A stretch of DNA of 64,000 nucleotides from the IMG/VR virus record IMGVR_UViG_3300005529_000024, positions 1 through 64,000 of that record; one strand, given 5' to 3'. The DNA comes from a virus. The notes under the pieces are model-generated. The model saw only the letters and a list, made by a program, of their open reading frames with translations, was not told the DNA's origin and did not search any database. The position numbers were made by a program, and so were the translations under genes. Positions within the stretch are counted from its first letter, which is position 1. Each line of letters begins with the position of its first letter. Shown one piece after another: positions 22,636-29,316 of the stretch.

Positions 22636-22794
22636 TGGTGATTAGCTCAGATCGTTGTATACTGAATCTTGGTATGCAAAGAGCATCAGGAGTTGGGTCC
22701 TGAAGGTCACAGAAAAACTAAGAAGATAGACGACTCTTAGAGTAGGAACGGCGTGAAATCCTTCTGAACGGTACTGTATCACCGACCATTTTTT
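22636..22794 (+). ncRNA. tRNA(Pro)-like structured RNA with enlarged arms
   Basis: TGGTGAT (22636-22642) pairs with ATCACCG (22778-22784), followed by ACCA and TTTTTT. TA-GCTC (22643-22648) pairs with GAGC (22681-22684) like a D stem, but its loop holds a further 8-bp hairpin (TTGTATAC/GTATGCAA). TCAGG and CCTGA flank a loop containing TTGGG, as in tRNA(Pro) with UGG, then AGGTC and ACAG, which pairs with CTGT before the acceptor. A 61-base insertion carrying CTAAGA/TCTTAG replaces the normal T loop. It may be a tRNA mimic, a degenerate tRNA or a separate small RNA ended by its own terminator. Confidence 0.5.
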
Positions 22795-22795
22795 A

Positions 22796-23149
22796 ATGAG
22801 TATAAAAATGTATTACGAGTGTCAAGATTGCTTGTCTATCAATGATCGGGAAGAATGTCCTATTTGTTATGTTAAAAAGTTCTATCTTGATAAGTCCACT
22901 GGTATCAGTTATATGAATCCTTTACGACATGACATGCTCCCTGATGTTCTCCAGTATAGACTCAATGCGTTTATCAAGAAGGGTTATAAAGAGGTAAAGG
23001 TTTTTATAGTCTATGTAAAGAGTATCCCTCATATTAATTTCAAAGGCGTTATTATCGCTGGTACTAATCGCTACATGGATCTTGTTCGTGTCGAGACTAG
23101 GAAACTATTCCCGGATGAAAACTTTTGTGGCAGCGAAGAAAGCCAATAA
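22796..23149 (+). CDS. Zinc-ribbon protein, 117 aa
   Basis: CQDC and CPIC near residues 9-24 form a short zinc ribbon; the rest is alpha/beta. The ATG lies two bases after the T-run of the upstream RNA and has no clear ribosome site of its own; an in-frame ATG at 22808 is an alternative. Confidence 0.55.
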   Translation: MSIKMYYECQDCLSINDREECPICYVKKFYLDKSTGISYMNPLRHDMLPDVLQYRLNAFIKKGYKEVKVFIVYVKSIPHINFKGVIIAGTNRYMDLVRVETRKLFPDENFCGSEESQ

Positions 23150-23545
23150 ATGAAAGTAATAATTGCAGGATCTAGGACTCTTAGCGATTTGGATCTAGTA
23201 GAACAAACAGTTTGTTCTTTTATAGATCCGACACAGATATCAGAAGTTGTATCCGGAGGTGCAAAGGGTGTGGATTTTGCCGGTGAGTGTTTCGCTACCA
23301 AATATAGAATCCCGATTAAGAGATTTCCTGCTGACTGGAAGCAGCATGGTAAGAAGGCAGGATATTTAAGGAATGTCGAGATGGCCCAATATGCTGATGC
23401 ATTGGTCGCTATCTGGGATGGAGAAAGCAAAGGTACTAAGCACATGATTGATATTGCAAGAGAAAAGAATCTGTACGTTTATGTATATGTTGCAGATGTT
23501 CCATTACCAAAAGAGCCATGGAATAAAATAGGAAAAGGATTATAA
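23150..23545 (+). CDS. SLOG-family protein, YspA/DUF2493-like, 131 aa
   Basis: MKVIIAGSRTLSD at the start, VVSGGAKGVDFAGE in the middle, FPADWKQHGKKAGYLRN and MAQYADALVAIWDG are the hallmark motifs of the DUF2493/YspA branch of the SLOG Rossmann fold, which binds nucleotide-derived ligands. Such proteins are frequent in phages and have been linked to nucleotide signalling and defence contexts. It starts directly after the previous stop. Confidence 0.85.
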   Translation: MKVIIAGSRTLSDLDLVEQTVCSFIDPTQISEVVSGGAKGVDFAGECFATKYRIPIKRFPADWKQHGKKAGYLRNVEMAQYADALVAIWDGESKGTKHMIDIAREKNLYVYVYVADVPLPKEPWNKIGKGL

Positions 23546-23555
23546 AGGAGGCATT

Positions 23556-23726
23556 ATGGAAACTACGTATATCTGGTTTAATATAATTTCTTTGACGTTG
23601 GTTTGTGCTTGGTCCGTATTCTTATCGGTTAGGTTGAAATATTGGCGTGATGAAGCCAGTAAGTGGAGACAATATTACGGTGATGTTCATGAGGCATATT
23701 TAGATCAACTTAAAAAGGATCATTAA
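23556..23726 (+). CDS. Single-pass membrane protein, 56 aa
   Basis: AAAGGAGG precedes the ATG. One span near residues 5-26 (YIWFNIISLTLVCAWSVFLS) followed by a charged helix (LKYWRDEASKWRQYY), an arrangement like phage Rz-type or small anchoring proteins; no lysis partner is identified. Confidence 0.6.
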   Translation: METTYIWFNIISLTLVCAWSVFLSVRLKYWRDEASKWRQYYGDVHEAYLDQLKKDH

Positions 23727-23731
23727 TATTC

Positions 23732-23760
23732 TTGACAAAATGTTTTTATTCATGTATCAT
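23732..23760 (+). promoter_or_regulatory. Sigma70-type promoter with near-leaderless start
   Basis: TTGACA (23732-23737), 17-base spacer, TATCAT (23755-23760). The next start codon is at 23769, so the transcript would have at most a couple of bases before it. Confidence 0.75.
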
Positions 23761-23768
23761 AGAATTAT

Positions 23769-23900
23769 ATGAAAAGATTAATTGGGGTCTCATTTATAGT
23801 GTTGTTCTACTTATTCCTGGTATTGTGCCTTTTCTCTGTGATATCAGTTTTTAATCTGTTTATAAAACCTAATTTATCAACCAGACAGGATGTCAAATGA
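23769..23900 (+). CDS. Membrane microprotein, 43 aa
   Basis: MKRLIGVSFIVLFYLFLVLC and the following hydrophobic residues to about 31 form one long span, then a short polar tail. It begins within about two bases of the expected transcript start, so it may be translated from a leaderless message. Four-base overlap with the next gene. Confidence 0.55.
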   Translation: MKRLIGVSFIVLFYLFLVLCLFSVISVFNLFIKPNLSTRQDVK

Positions 23901-24055
23901 AGTTTTTGAATATACTTGCGATGTTGACTATGGTGCTCTATATTGGAGTAGAAGTTGGATTCTGGACCCTCCCTCGTACAATTCAAGGTGGTATCCTCGC
24001 AACCGTAGTGATGCTCTCATCTGCATTCATATTATCCAGAATGTGTAAAGAGTAA
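23897..24055 (+). CDS. Membrane microprotein, 52 aa
   Basis: Two hydrophobic segments (FLNILAMLTMVLYIGVEVGF; GGILATVVMLSSAFIL) separated by TLPRTIQ. The start overlaps the previous stop. It is probably a small inner-membrane protein. Confidence 0.55.
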   Translation: MKFLNILAMLTMVLYIGVEVGFWTLPRTIQGGILATVVMLSSAFILSRMCKE

Positions 24056-24057
24056 CA

Positions 24058-24156
24058 ATGATGTACGAAGTATTCAGATATTTTGTTTTGATTCAATTAT
24101 ATGCAAACTTGCTCGTTGTAGCATTGTCCATTTATATGTGGCTCAGAGGAGATTAA
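24058..24156 (+). CDS. Membrane microprotein, 32 aa
   Basis: Two ATGs in tandem at 24058 and 24061. One span (FVLIQLYANLLVVALSIYMW) ending in LRGD. It is the third membrane microprotein in a row and lies one base before the next start. Confidence 0.45.
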   Translation: MMYEVFRYFVLIQLYANLLVVALSIYMWLRGD

Positions 24157-24157
24157 A

Positions 24158-24352
24158 ATGAAAAAAGTATTTGATGTTAAAGCTAGCACAGAAATATATG
24201 GCCTTGTTCATAATGTAAATAAGGCTCTTGAGAATGGATGGGAATTAGCTGGTAATATGGTATTCGATGGTACTGAATATTTACAACCTATGGTTAAAGT
24301 AGATACCAAAGCGTTACTCGAAGAGAAATCAATTCCTACCGTAACCTGGTAA
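24158..24352 (+). CDS. Hypothetical protein, 64 aa
   Basis: The start overlaps AGAGGAG at good spacing. The pattern VHNVNKALENGWELAGNMVF resembles the DUF1737-like motif (L...V...L..GW...G), a small fold found in phages and bacteria. The role is unknown. Confidence 0.55.
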   Translation: MKKVFDVKASTEIYGLVHNVNKALENGWELAGNMVFDGTEYLQPMVKVDTKALLEEKSIPTVTW

Positions 24353-24368
24353 TACTCGAAGGATAATC

Positions 24369-24845
24369 ATGGGATATCGTATAGAGTATGAGGATCGTCA
24401 TTTTCGTTTATTCATTGATTATGATCCTCGTTTTCTTGAGGAACTTAAGAAGTTAGTACCCTACCCCTTCAGATACTGGAATATTCATGAAAAGTGTTGG
24501 GTCATTAATCTTGATTATGTCGAAGATGTAGAGGAATTAGTTCGTGATTATTTTCTTGATGATTATTCCTGTGATGATGTTGATGAGGATGATGGAACCG
24601 ATTGGAAAGCAGCGGCGAGGAAACTCCAGTCTGAAGTCACAAGACTAAAGGAATTATTATTTTCCAATGGTGGTAATCAAGCGTCAGATTCTGATTGGGG
24701 AAAAATAAAAGTGTTCATGAATAAGGAAGCATTCAATTCCTTACGTCGCATTTTGGCAAAGCAGTATCATCCAGATTTTGGTGGTAGTGAAGAAAAGATG
24801 AAAACAATAAACTCACTCTTTGATAAGATTGAGAAATCCGTATAA
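24369..24845 (+). CDS. J-domain-like protein, 158 aa
   Basis: The C-terminal 40 residues contain LRRILAKQYHPDFGGSEEKM with the HPD signature (about 134-136) and a following INSLFDKIEKS helix, the core of a shortened J-domain that stimulates Hsp70 ATPases. The N-terminal 60 residues (LFIDYDPRFLEELKKLVPYP, YWNIHEKCWVI) resemble the HARP-like module seen in some helicases. An acidic linker joins the two. It may recruit the host DnaK. Confidence 0.65.
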   Translation: MGYRIEYEDRHFRLFIDYDPRFLEELKKLVPYPFRYWNIHEKCWVINLDYVEDVEELVRDYFLDDYSCDDVDEDDGTDWKAAARKLQSEVTRLKELLFSNGGNQASDSDWGKIKVFMNKEAFNSLRRILAKQYHPDFGGSEEKMKTINSLFDKIEKSV

Positions 24846-24859
24846 CAGGGAGGATAGAA

Positions 24860-25207
24860 ATGGACAGTAAAGCTACTGAAGCATTGATACAGTTAAGTTC
24901 TAAATTGGGTGTGGCCGTTGAGCATCTATGGGGAGTCTTGGTAAAGCAGTCTCAGGTTGATGCTCTTATCAGTGGTATCTGGCTAGCATTATCACTTATT
25001 GCTTTCGTTTATTCTCTTTATTCCACTGTGAAGTTTTATAAGCGTGATTGGAAGGTGGATGAGAAATCCTTAATATCCTTTGTTGTCTCATTCATAGTAT
25101 TAGCTTTTTCTTTTCTCTGTGTTCTCGGAAATTTTCATGACTTCGTTCGAGCTTATGTAAACCCAGAGTATCAGGCTTTACTTAAGTTGCGTGACATTAT
25201 TAAATAG
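24860..25207 (+). CDS. Membrane protein, 115 aa
   Basis: AGGGAGG precedes the ATG. A soluble N-terminal helix (about 1-32) is followed by two spans (ISGIWLALSLIAFVYSLYS and LISFVVSFIVLAFSFLCVLG) and a cytoplasmic end. Similar small phage proteins occur near lysis or membrane genes, but no function is established. Confidence 0.6.
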   Translation: MDSKATEALIQLSSKLGVAVEHLWGVLVKQSQVDALISGIWLALSLIAFVYSLYSTVKFYKRDWKVDEKSLISFVVSFIVLAFSFLCVLGNFHDFVRAYVNPEYQALLKLRDIIK

Positions 25208-25211
25208 ATGT

Positions 25212-25247
25212 GCTCCAAATTATGGGGCAAGCAGGGACCGACTTAGA
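25212..25247 (+). promoter_or_regulatory. Hairpin plus GGGACCGACTTAGA leader element, copy 2
   Basis: A short hairpin (TGCTCC about 25211-25216 with GGGGCA about 25224-25229) is followed four bases later by GGGACCGACTTAGA at 25234-25247, repeating the plan at 2634-2673. It lies in the leader of the lipoprotein gene, about 54 bases before its start. Confidence 0.5.
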
Positions 25248-25300
25248 AGTAACAAAGAAGATAAACATAATATAAATGTAATAAACTAGGGGGGTTTATA

Positions 25301-25834
25301 GTGAAACGATTTTTCTTTTATCTACTTTTACTTTTAACACTTGCTTCCTGCGGGAAAGATGATCCTCAACCGCCTGTGCAGGTTGATGTTCCAGTAGTTA
25401 CTGATCCTAACATTAGCTGGAGTCTTGTTCTCGTAGACTGTACTGGTGCTGCTCTACCTTCCGGTACGGTGATTACTTACAATGTATATGGGGTCCAGGG
25501 TAATGGTCCGATCCCTACAACTCCATCTGCTTCAAATGAAGTTCCATGTGGATCTGTTCCTTTAGCTAATATTAACCCTTTAAACAGTGCGCCGATTACG
25601 ACGACATCTTATCAGGCTAACGTTGCTGATGGTTTATGGACCTTCGCTGTGGATGCAGTTATGAATGGCAATCATAGTGCTATTTCATCTTCAGTTACGG
25701 TTCAAGTTAAAAATAGACCTGGTGTTGTATCAAATGTTCACATTAAACCGGATGGTACGTTTGAGGTCGATAGCTGTGTCACTAACCTTTCTTCTGGACA
25801 GGACCTACCGCTTTGTGATACAGTAGCTCACTAA
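25301..25834 (+). CDS. Exported lipoprotein, 177 aa
   Basis: GTG start after AGGGGGG. Signal peptide MKRFFFYLLLLLTLASC with the lipobox LASC (Cys17), so the mature protein is lipid-anchored outside the cytoplasmic membrane. The mature part is beta-rich and lacks charges (ISWSLVLVDCTGAALPSG, SYQANVADGLWTFAVDAVMN), resembling an FN3/Ig-like domain. Phage lipoproteins often block superinfection or alter the envelope; that role is inferred. It pairs with the FN3 protein downstream. Confidence 0.75.
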   Translation: MKRFFFYLLLLLTLASCGKDDPQPPVQVDVPVVTDPNISWSLVLVDCTGAALPSGTVITYNVYGVQGNGPIPTTPSASNEVPCGSVPLANINPLNSAPITTTSYQANVADGLWTFAVDAVMNGNHSAISSSVTVQVKNRPGVVSNVHIKPDGTFEVDSCVTNLSSGQDLPLCDTVAH

Positions 25835-25858
25835 TTAGAATCCTAATTGGAGGAGCTT

Positions 25859-26215
25859 ATGAAGAAGAGAGTAACCGTCTCGATTTTAGTAGCTGTTTTG
25901 GTTTTAGTTATTGCCTATTTCTCTTTTGCTACTGGTAGCGCATTGCTGACTTGGGATGCGAACACCGAATCAGATTTAGCCGGTTACAAGGTTTATATGG
26001 GAACCGCTTCTCGTACTTATGGTGCCCCGATTGATGTAGGTAATAATACAACCTATACCTTCACCAATCTGGGGCCAGGTACGTATTACTTTGCTGTTAC
26101 GGCTTATAACAAGTCTGGAATGGAGAGTGATTACTCCAATGAAGTGAGCAAGACAATTACCATAATCGGCTCTGTTATTCGTGCTGGTAGCCCTTCCACT
26201 GTAAGGGTTAAATAA
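25859..26215 (+). CDS. Exported fibronectin type III protein, 118 aa
   Basis: GGAGGAG sets ATG 25859. An N-terminal hydrophobic segment (VSILVAVLVLVIAYFSFA) acts as signal peptide or anchor. Residues about 28-100 are a clear FN3 domain: LLTWDANTESDLAGYKVYMG, then TYTFTNLGPGTYYFAVTAYN and SDYSNEV. It probably sits on the host cell surface with the preceding lipoprotein. Confidence 0.75.
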   Translation: MKKRVTVSILVAVLVLVIAYFSFATGSALLTWDANTESDLAGYKVYMGTASRTYGAPIDVGNNTTYTFTNLGPGTYYFAVTAYNKSGMESDYSNEVSKTITIIGSVIRAGSPSTVRVK

Positions 26216-26231
26216 CCGATGGAGATTCAAA

Positions 26232-26573
26232 ATGCCACTGTCCGAACAGGATCTAAAAGACATTGAGCTTCAATATATCAACCGCAAATACGCTCCAGTC
26301 AATCTAGTCTTTAAATTAATCAAAGAAATTCGTGAGCTTCAGAGTCAACAGACTTTTTACTTCGATGAAACTATTGAGGTAAAAAATGCTGCTCCAAAAC
26401 CTTCTGATGAGGTAGTGAATTTACTGAAAAGCTTAGATGTAGAAAAGGGAGTCCATGCTGCTCACTGTTGCCAGGATCATGGATGCAAATATAATGATCC
26501 TAACTGCCCGATTGTTAAGCGTAAAGTAAAGCAGAAGTATCTGTGTGAGGATTGTAAACTAACTGGCGAATAA
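26232..26573 (+). CDS. Protein with C-terminal Cys/His cluster, 113 aa
   Basis: Helical N-terminal part, then HAAHCCQDHGCKYNDPNCPI and a terminal CEDC. The C/H cluster suggests one or two zinc ions. This end pattern recurs in small phage proteins of unknown function. Confidence 0.6.
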   Translation: MPLSEQDLKDIELQYINRKYAPVNLVFKLIKEIRELQSQQTFYFDETIEVKNAAPKPSDEVVNLLKSLDVEKGVHAAHCCQDHGCKYNDPNCPIVKRKVKQKYLCEDCKLTGE

Positions 26574-26604
26574 TTGTAAGTAATTGAAAAACAAACAATA
26601 AGCG

Positions 26605-26738
26605 TGACAAAAAACGTCAATATGCGGGTAAATATACTAAAGTAATAAAAATATTAGCCTAACTTTTGGCTTTCTGCGTCTTACGTGTGTAGGAAAATAG
26701 TGTCAAAAAATGGGCTAACGAGGTGACAAAAAATGTCA
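26605..26738 (+). promoter_or_regulatory. Regulatory intergenic region with TGAC-N7-GTCA dyads and element copy 1
   Basis: Two dyads of the form TGACAAAAAA-C/T-GTCA lie at 26605-26619 and 26724-26738; the second covers the start codon of the next gene. Between them at 26653-26686 is the first copy of the CCTAAC-N11-TGCGTCTT element. TTAGCC at its left end can pair with GGCTAA near 26712, placing the element in a hairpin. A repressor or RNA-level switch is plausible. Confidence 0.5.
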
Positions 26739-27038
26739 AGTAGAAAAGAAGATCAAGAACAAAGAATGAAGGAAAGAGAGTCAGCTTTTAGATCTATGGA
26801 TTGGTGGGATCAGTTTGCTAATCCGAATGAAGTTAAGTCTGGCTTTAATGATCCTGGTTTTACCGAGTTGCCTAAATGTCATGATCATCCTGAGCCTGAA
26901 TATACGAAGCCTGAGTTCCCTAATCCTAGCTGTATCTGTAATAAACCGTTGCTTCTTTATATTCCTGGAGGTCAGCATATTCATTGCCCTGTGCATCCAG
27001 ACCACATTATTTATGGAGGTCCGACTTGCTATGCTTAA
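26733..27038 (+). CDS. Hypothetical protein, 101 aa
   Basis: GAGGTG precedes the ATG. Charged N-terminus, a Pro-rich middle (PEPEYTKPEFPNPSC) and a C-terminal Cys/His set (CICN, HIHCPVH) that could bind zinc. Overlaps the next gene by eight bases. Confidence 0.55.
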   Translation: MSSRKEDQEQRMKERESAFRSMDWWDQFANPNEVKSGFNDPGFTELPKCHDHPEPEYTKPEFPNPSCICNKPLLLYIPGGQHIHCPVHPDHIIYGGPTCYA

Positions 27039-27195
27039 CACTATTTTAAAAATTTTTGGTATTCTTTATTTGCTCCCTTCAGCTATCGGTTCGGTTATAC
27101 TCATCCTATTCTTTCTCGCGTTTATCTCCTTTGGTTTTATTATTGCTGTGAATAATATATGGAATTCAATATTCCATCATTCAGGAAAGAAATAA
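27031..27195 (+). CDS. Membrane protein, 54 aa
   Basis: ATG 27031 follows GGAGG and overlaps the previous stop. Nearly the whole chain (ILKIFGILYLLPSAIGSVIL, then FFLAFISFGFIIAV) is hydrophobic, one or two spans. Directly precedes the Pup gene by 13 bases. Confidence 0.55.
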   Translation: MLNTILKIFGILYLLPSAIGSVILILFFLAFISFGFIIAVNNIWNSIFHHSGKK

Positions 27196-27208
27196 CTAAG
27201 AGGTTCTA

Positions 27209-27406
27209 ATGTCTCAAAAACAAAAGAAGTCTGGTGATAAGAAGGAAGAAGTCAAACAAGAAGAAGTAAAAGCGAAGCCGGAGATTGTTGAGAAGGGGAA
27301 ACAAATCAAGGAAGATCTCGATAAGATTATGGATGAGATTGATGATGTCCTTGAGGAGAACGCGGAAGAATTTATTAAAGCTTATGTTCAGAAAGGTGGA
27401 GAATGA
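27209..27406 (+). CDS. pup: Pup, prokaryotic ubiquitin-like protein, 65 aa
   Basis: Length, disordered Lys/Glu-rich first half and the C-terminal region are those of Pup. Residues 41-64 include DEIDDVLEENAEEFIKAYVQ and the end is KGGE; against the Mycobacterium tuberculosis protein as I remember it, about 20 of the last 25 residues match. Pup is joined through its C-terminal Glu to lysines of target proteins by PafA, and the product is unfolded by Mpa/ARC for the proteasome. Ending in Glu rather than Gln, it would not need deamidation by Dop. No PafA, Dop or proteasome gene is seen here, so it would use host enzymes. AGAGG precedes the ATG. Confidence 0.93.
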   Translation: MSQKQKKSGDKKEEVKQEEVKAKPEIVEKGKQIKEDLDKIMDEIDDVLEENAEEFIKAYVQKGGE

Positions 27407-27451
27407 TCCCATCTATTTTACTGAAGGATTTAGTTAGAGGTTTAGAATTAA

Positions 27452-27715
27452 ATGGCTTACAATGTAGTACCTGTAAACGTAACCGTGTACCAAATTGTGG
27501 ATGCAAATAACGTAGTACAAGATACTCAGAATACATCAAATGCTGCTAACGCTGTAGCAGATCGTTTAACTCAAAGGGATCAGCGTCTTGTTAATGCTGC
27601 TACCCTATATGCGATTTTAAATTCCCAGATGCCAAATTATGAAGCTGCTGTGACAATTGTTGTTCTCCAAAGATTGCTGTCTGAACAAAAGACGCGACAG
27701 GCTCAGGGTGGTTAA
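27452..27715 (+). CDS. Hypothetical protein, 87 aa
   Basis: AGAGG precedes the ATG. Ala/Asn/Val-rich: MAYNVVPVNVTVYQIVDANN then a helical second half. The low charge and beta-type start suggest a small virion or fibre-accessory protein. It lies between Pup and the first leader-bearing gene. Confidence 0.6.
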   Translation: MAYNVVPVNVTVYQIVDANNVVQDTQNTSNAANAVADRLTQRDQRLVNAATLYAILNSQMPNYEAAVTIVVLQRLLSEQKTRQAQGG

Positions 27716-27732
27716 TATAAGAAAGTTTAAAA

Positions 27733-27972
27733 ATGGATACAAAGAAAGTTGTTGACAATTTACTAAAAGAAGATTATGCTGGTGATAGCCCTGCTTCAGA
27801 GTTCGAGAATGCTATTGATTACGTAGTAGATGAGCTTGTTAATAACATGCTACATCGCCTTATTTCCGAATCTAAGCGTATTGCAGAAGAGCATAACCTT
27901 CAGAATATCGATGATATTGAGACAGTGTTTATTGAGAAGTTGATCAAGAGAATTAATAAACTAGAAGTATAA
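27733..27972 (+). CDS. Leader-bearing helical protein, 79 aa
   Basis: Starts MDTKKVVDNLLKED, the first clear case of the shared leader after Pup. The rest is helical (YVVDELVNNMLHRLISESKR) and resembles the proteins at 32470 and 31652 in having a paired-helix plan with a basic end. A candidate cut lies after LLKE. Probably an internal head protein by inference. Confidence 0.65.
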   Translation: MDTKKVVDNLLKEDYAGDSPASEFENAIDYVVDELVNNMLHRLISESKRIAEEHNLQNIDDIETVFIEKLIKRINKLEV

Positions 27973-27973
27973 T

Positions 27974-28279
27974 ATGCCGACTCTTAACGAGATAAGAAAA
28001 GCTCATAAGCATTGTTCTTCAAATGCAAAAGAGATATCCGAGAGTAAATTCATTGGATGTTTTTATTGCATAAACATTCACTATACCAACTGGCCCTTTT
28101 ATGAGATGGTAGATGGTGGTGAGACAGTTATCTGTCCCATGTGTGGAATAGACTCAGTGATCGGGGATGCCTCTGGTATTCCTATTACCGATGAGCTTTT
28201 AATCACAATGCATCATTATTATTTCCGTCAGGGTTATGATGCCGATGGTAATCTTGTCCCAATAGAAGAAGATTTATAA
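27974..28279 (+). CDS. Conserved zinc-binding protein, 101 aa
   Basis: GCFYC near residue 29, CPMCGIDSVIGD near 54 and GIPITDELLITMHHYYF match a widespread family of cytosolic proteins with a CxxC...CPxCGxDsVi motif and no assigned function that I know. One base separates it from the previous gene. Confidence 0.7.
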   Translation: MPTLNEIRKAHKHCSSNAKEISESKFIGCFYCINIHYTNWPFYEMVDGGETVICPMCGIDSVIGDASGIPITDELLITMHHYYFRQGYDADGNLVPIEEDL

Positions 28280-28297
28280 TCTAAACTTTGGGGTGTT

Positions 28298-28549
28298 ATG
28301 GATAACTGTCCGATCTGTGAGTTGACAAATTTAAGAGTTATAAAAATTGTAACGCCTACGCCTGTCGGTGAGCATAGCATTCTCTATCCTGAGATCCCTG
28401 CTACCAGATGTCTTAATTGTAATCAAATATTCATAGAGCTAGATGGTTTGGAAATGCGAGATAAAGCTGCCAGGGTCCATCTTGCAGATCCAGTGATTCA
28501 GAGAATTAAAAAGGGTGTTAAACTAAAGCGCGGTTGGGAGAGTAATTGA
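28298..28549 (+). CDS. YgiT-type zinc finger protein, 83 aa
   Basis: CPIC at residue 4 and CLNC near 39, with the intervening IPATRC, match the zinc finger at the start of MqsA/YgiT antitoxins. The usual C-terminal helix-turn-helix is missing or reduced to a short basic helix. It may be an orphan antitoxin-like domain. Overlaps the next start. Confidence 0.65.
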   Translation: MDNCPICELTNLRVIKIVTPTPVGEHSILYPEIPATRCLNCNQIFIELDGLEMRDKAARVHLADPVIQRIKKGVKLKRGWESN

Positions 28550-29316
28550 TGGAAGAGAAACAGGGTTTGGTCTTAGTAAAGGGCGGTAAGCTTCTACACA
28601 CTGAATGGGTTTATGATCGTGAGAAGAAGAAAGGATCTTATGTTACCTCAGAGGTAACAAATACTGCTCCTGCTCTTTTATTCGAGTATTGCGATTTAGC
28701 CGAAGATGTTACGCTCAAAGATATCTTTCTTCTTTTAAATACGCATCTGGATATTTTTGATTCTATACTTGGAAATTTCTGCAAAGCGATTGTCACCGAA
28801 GCATTGACTGGTCCTGAGCCTGTTAAAGATACAATCGAGATTGAATACCTTGAGCTTTACAAAGTTTATCACGTAAACTTTGAAGATAAAGAGACATATG
28901 GTGGTGCTCATCCATATTTTGGCGGTATCGGATTTGAAGAGAAAGAAGACCGTTATGATAGCGGTGGAAATCTCATGCAGCTTAAGGGACAACGTATTAA
29001 TTGGGGCGTATCATTTAGTAAGCCAAGTTATCTAGCACAGTATCCTGTCAAGCTTAATAGGCAACTAAAATTTTATGACGATACTAGCGGTAGCCCTACT
29101 GCATTCCAAGAGATAGCCTGTTATGATGGTATATCATATACTCTTGGTGATATTCTTTATGGAATCCTTTGGGAATTATCTTTTTATGGAAATCCAGCAG
29201 AGACACAAGAAATGAAAGCGGAAATTGATCGTCGCGTTGAGGAAATCAAAAGTGGCGAGGCTGAATTGATTCCTTTAAATCTTGATGAATCTGATGACAA
29301 CGAAAATGGGTGTTAA
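28549..29316 (+). CDS. Hypothetical protein, 255 aa
   Basis: ATG 28549 follows GGGAG (an upstream TTG overlaps the prior gene). A mixed alpha/beta protein containing GGAHPYFGGIGFEEKEDRYD and INWGVSFSKPSYLAQYPVKL; the mostly conserved-looking core is flanked by an acidic tail (LDESDDNENGC). I do not recognise it for certain. Confidence 0.6.
   Translation: MEEKQGLVLVKGGKLLHTEWVYDREKKKGSYVTSEVTNTAPALLFEYCDLAEDVTLKDIFLLLNTHLDIFDSILGNFCKAIVTEALTGPEPVKDTIEIEYLELYKVYHVNFEDKETYGGAHPYFGGIGFEEKEDRYDSGGNLMQLKGQRINWGVSFSKPSYLAQYPVKLNRQLKFYDDTSGSPTAFQEIACYDGISYTLGDILYGILWELSFYGNPAETQEMKAEIDRRVEEIKSGEAELIPLNLDESDDNENGC

Noticed and set aside
22636-22788. An ordinary tRNA(Pro) gene
   Set aside because: The D and T loops are 32 and about 60 bases, and the T-loop consensus is missing, so a standard tRNA call is not supportable.
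27209-27406. Pup-like gene as a random charged coiled coil
   Set aside because: The long C-terminal match with YVQKGGE at the exact end and the length of 65 residues are too specific for chance.
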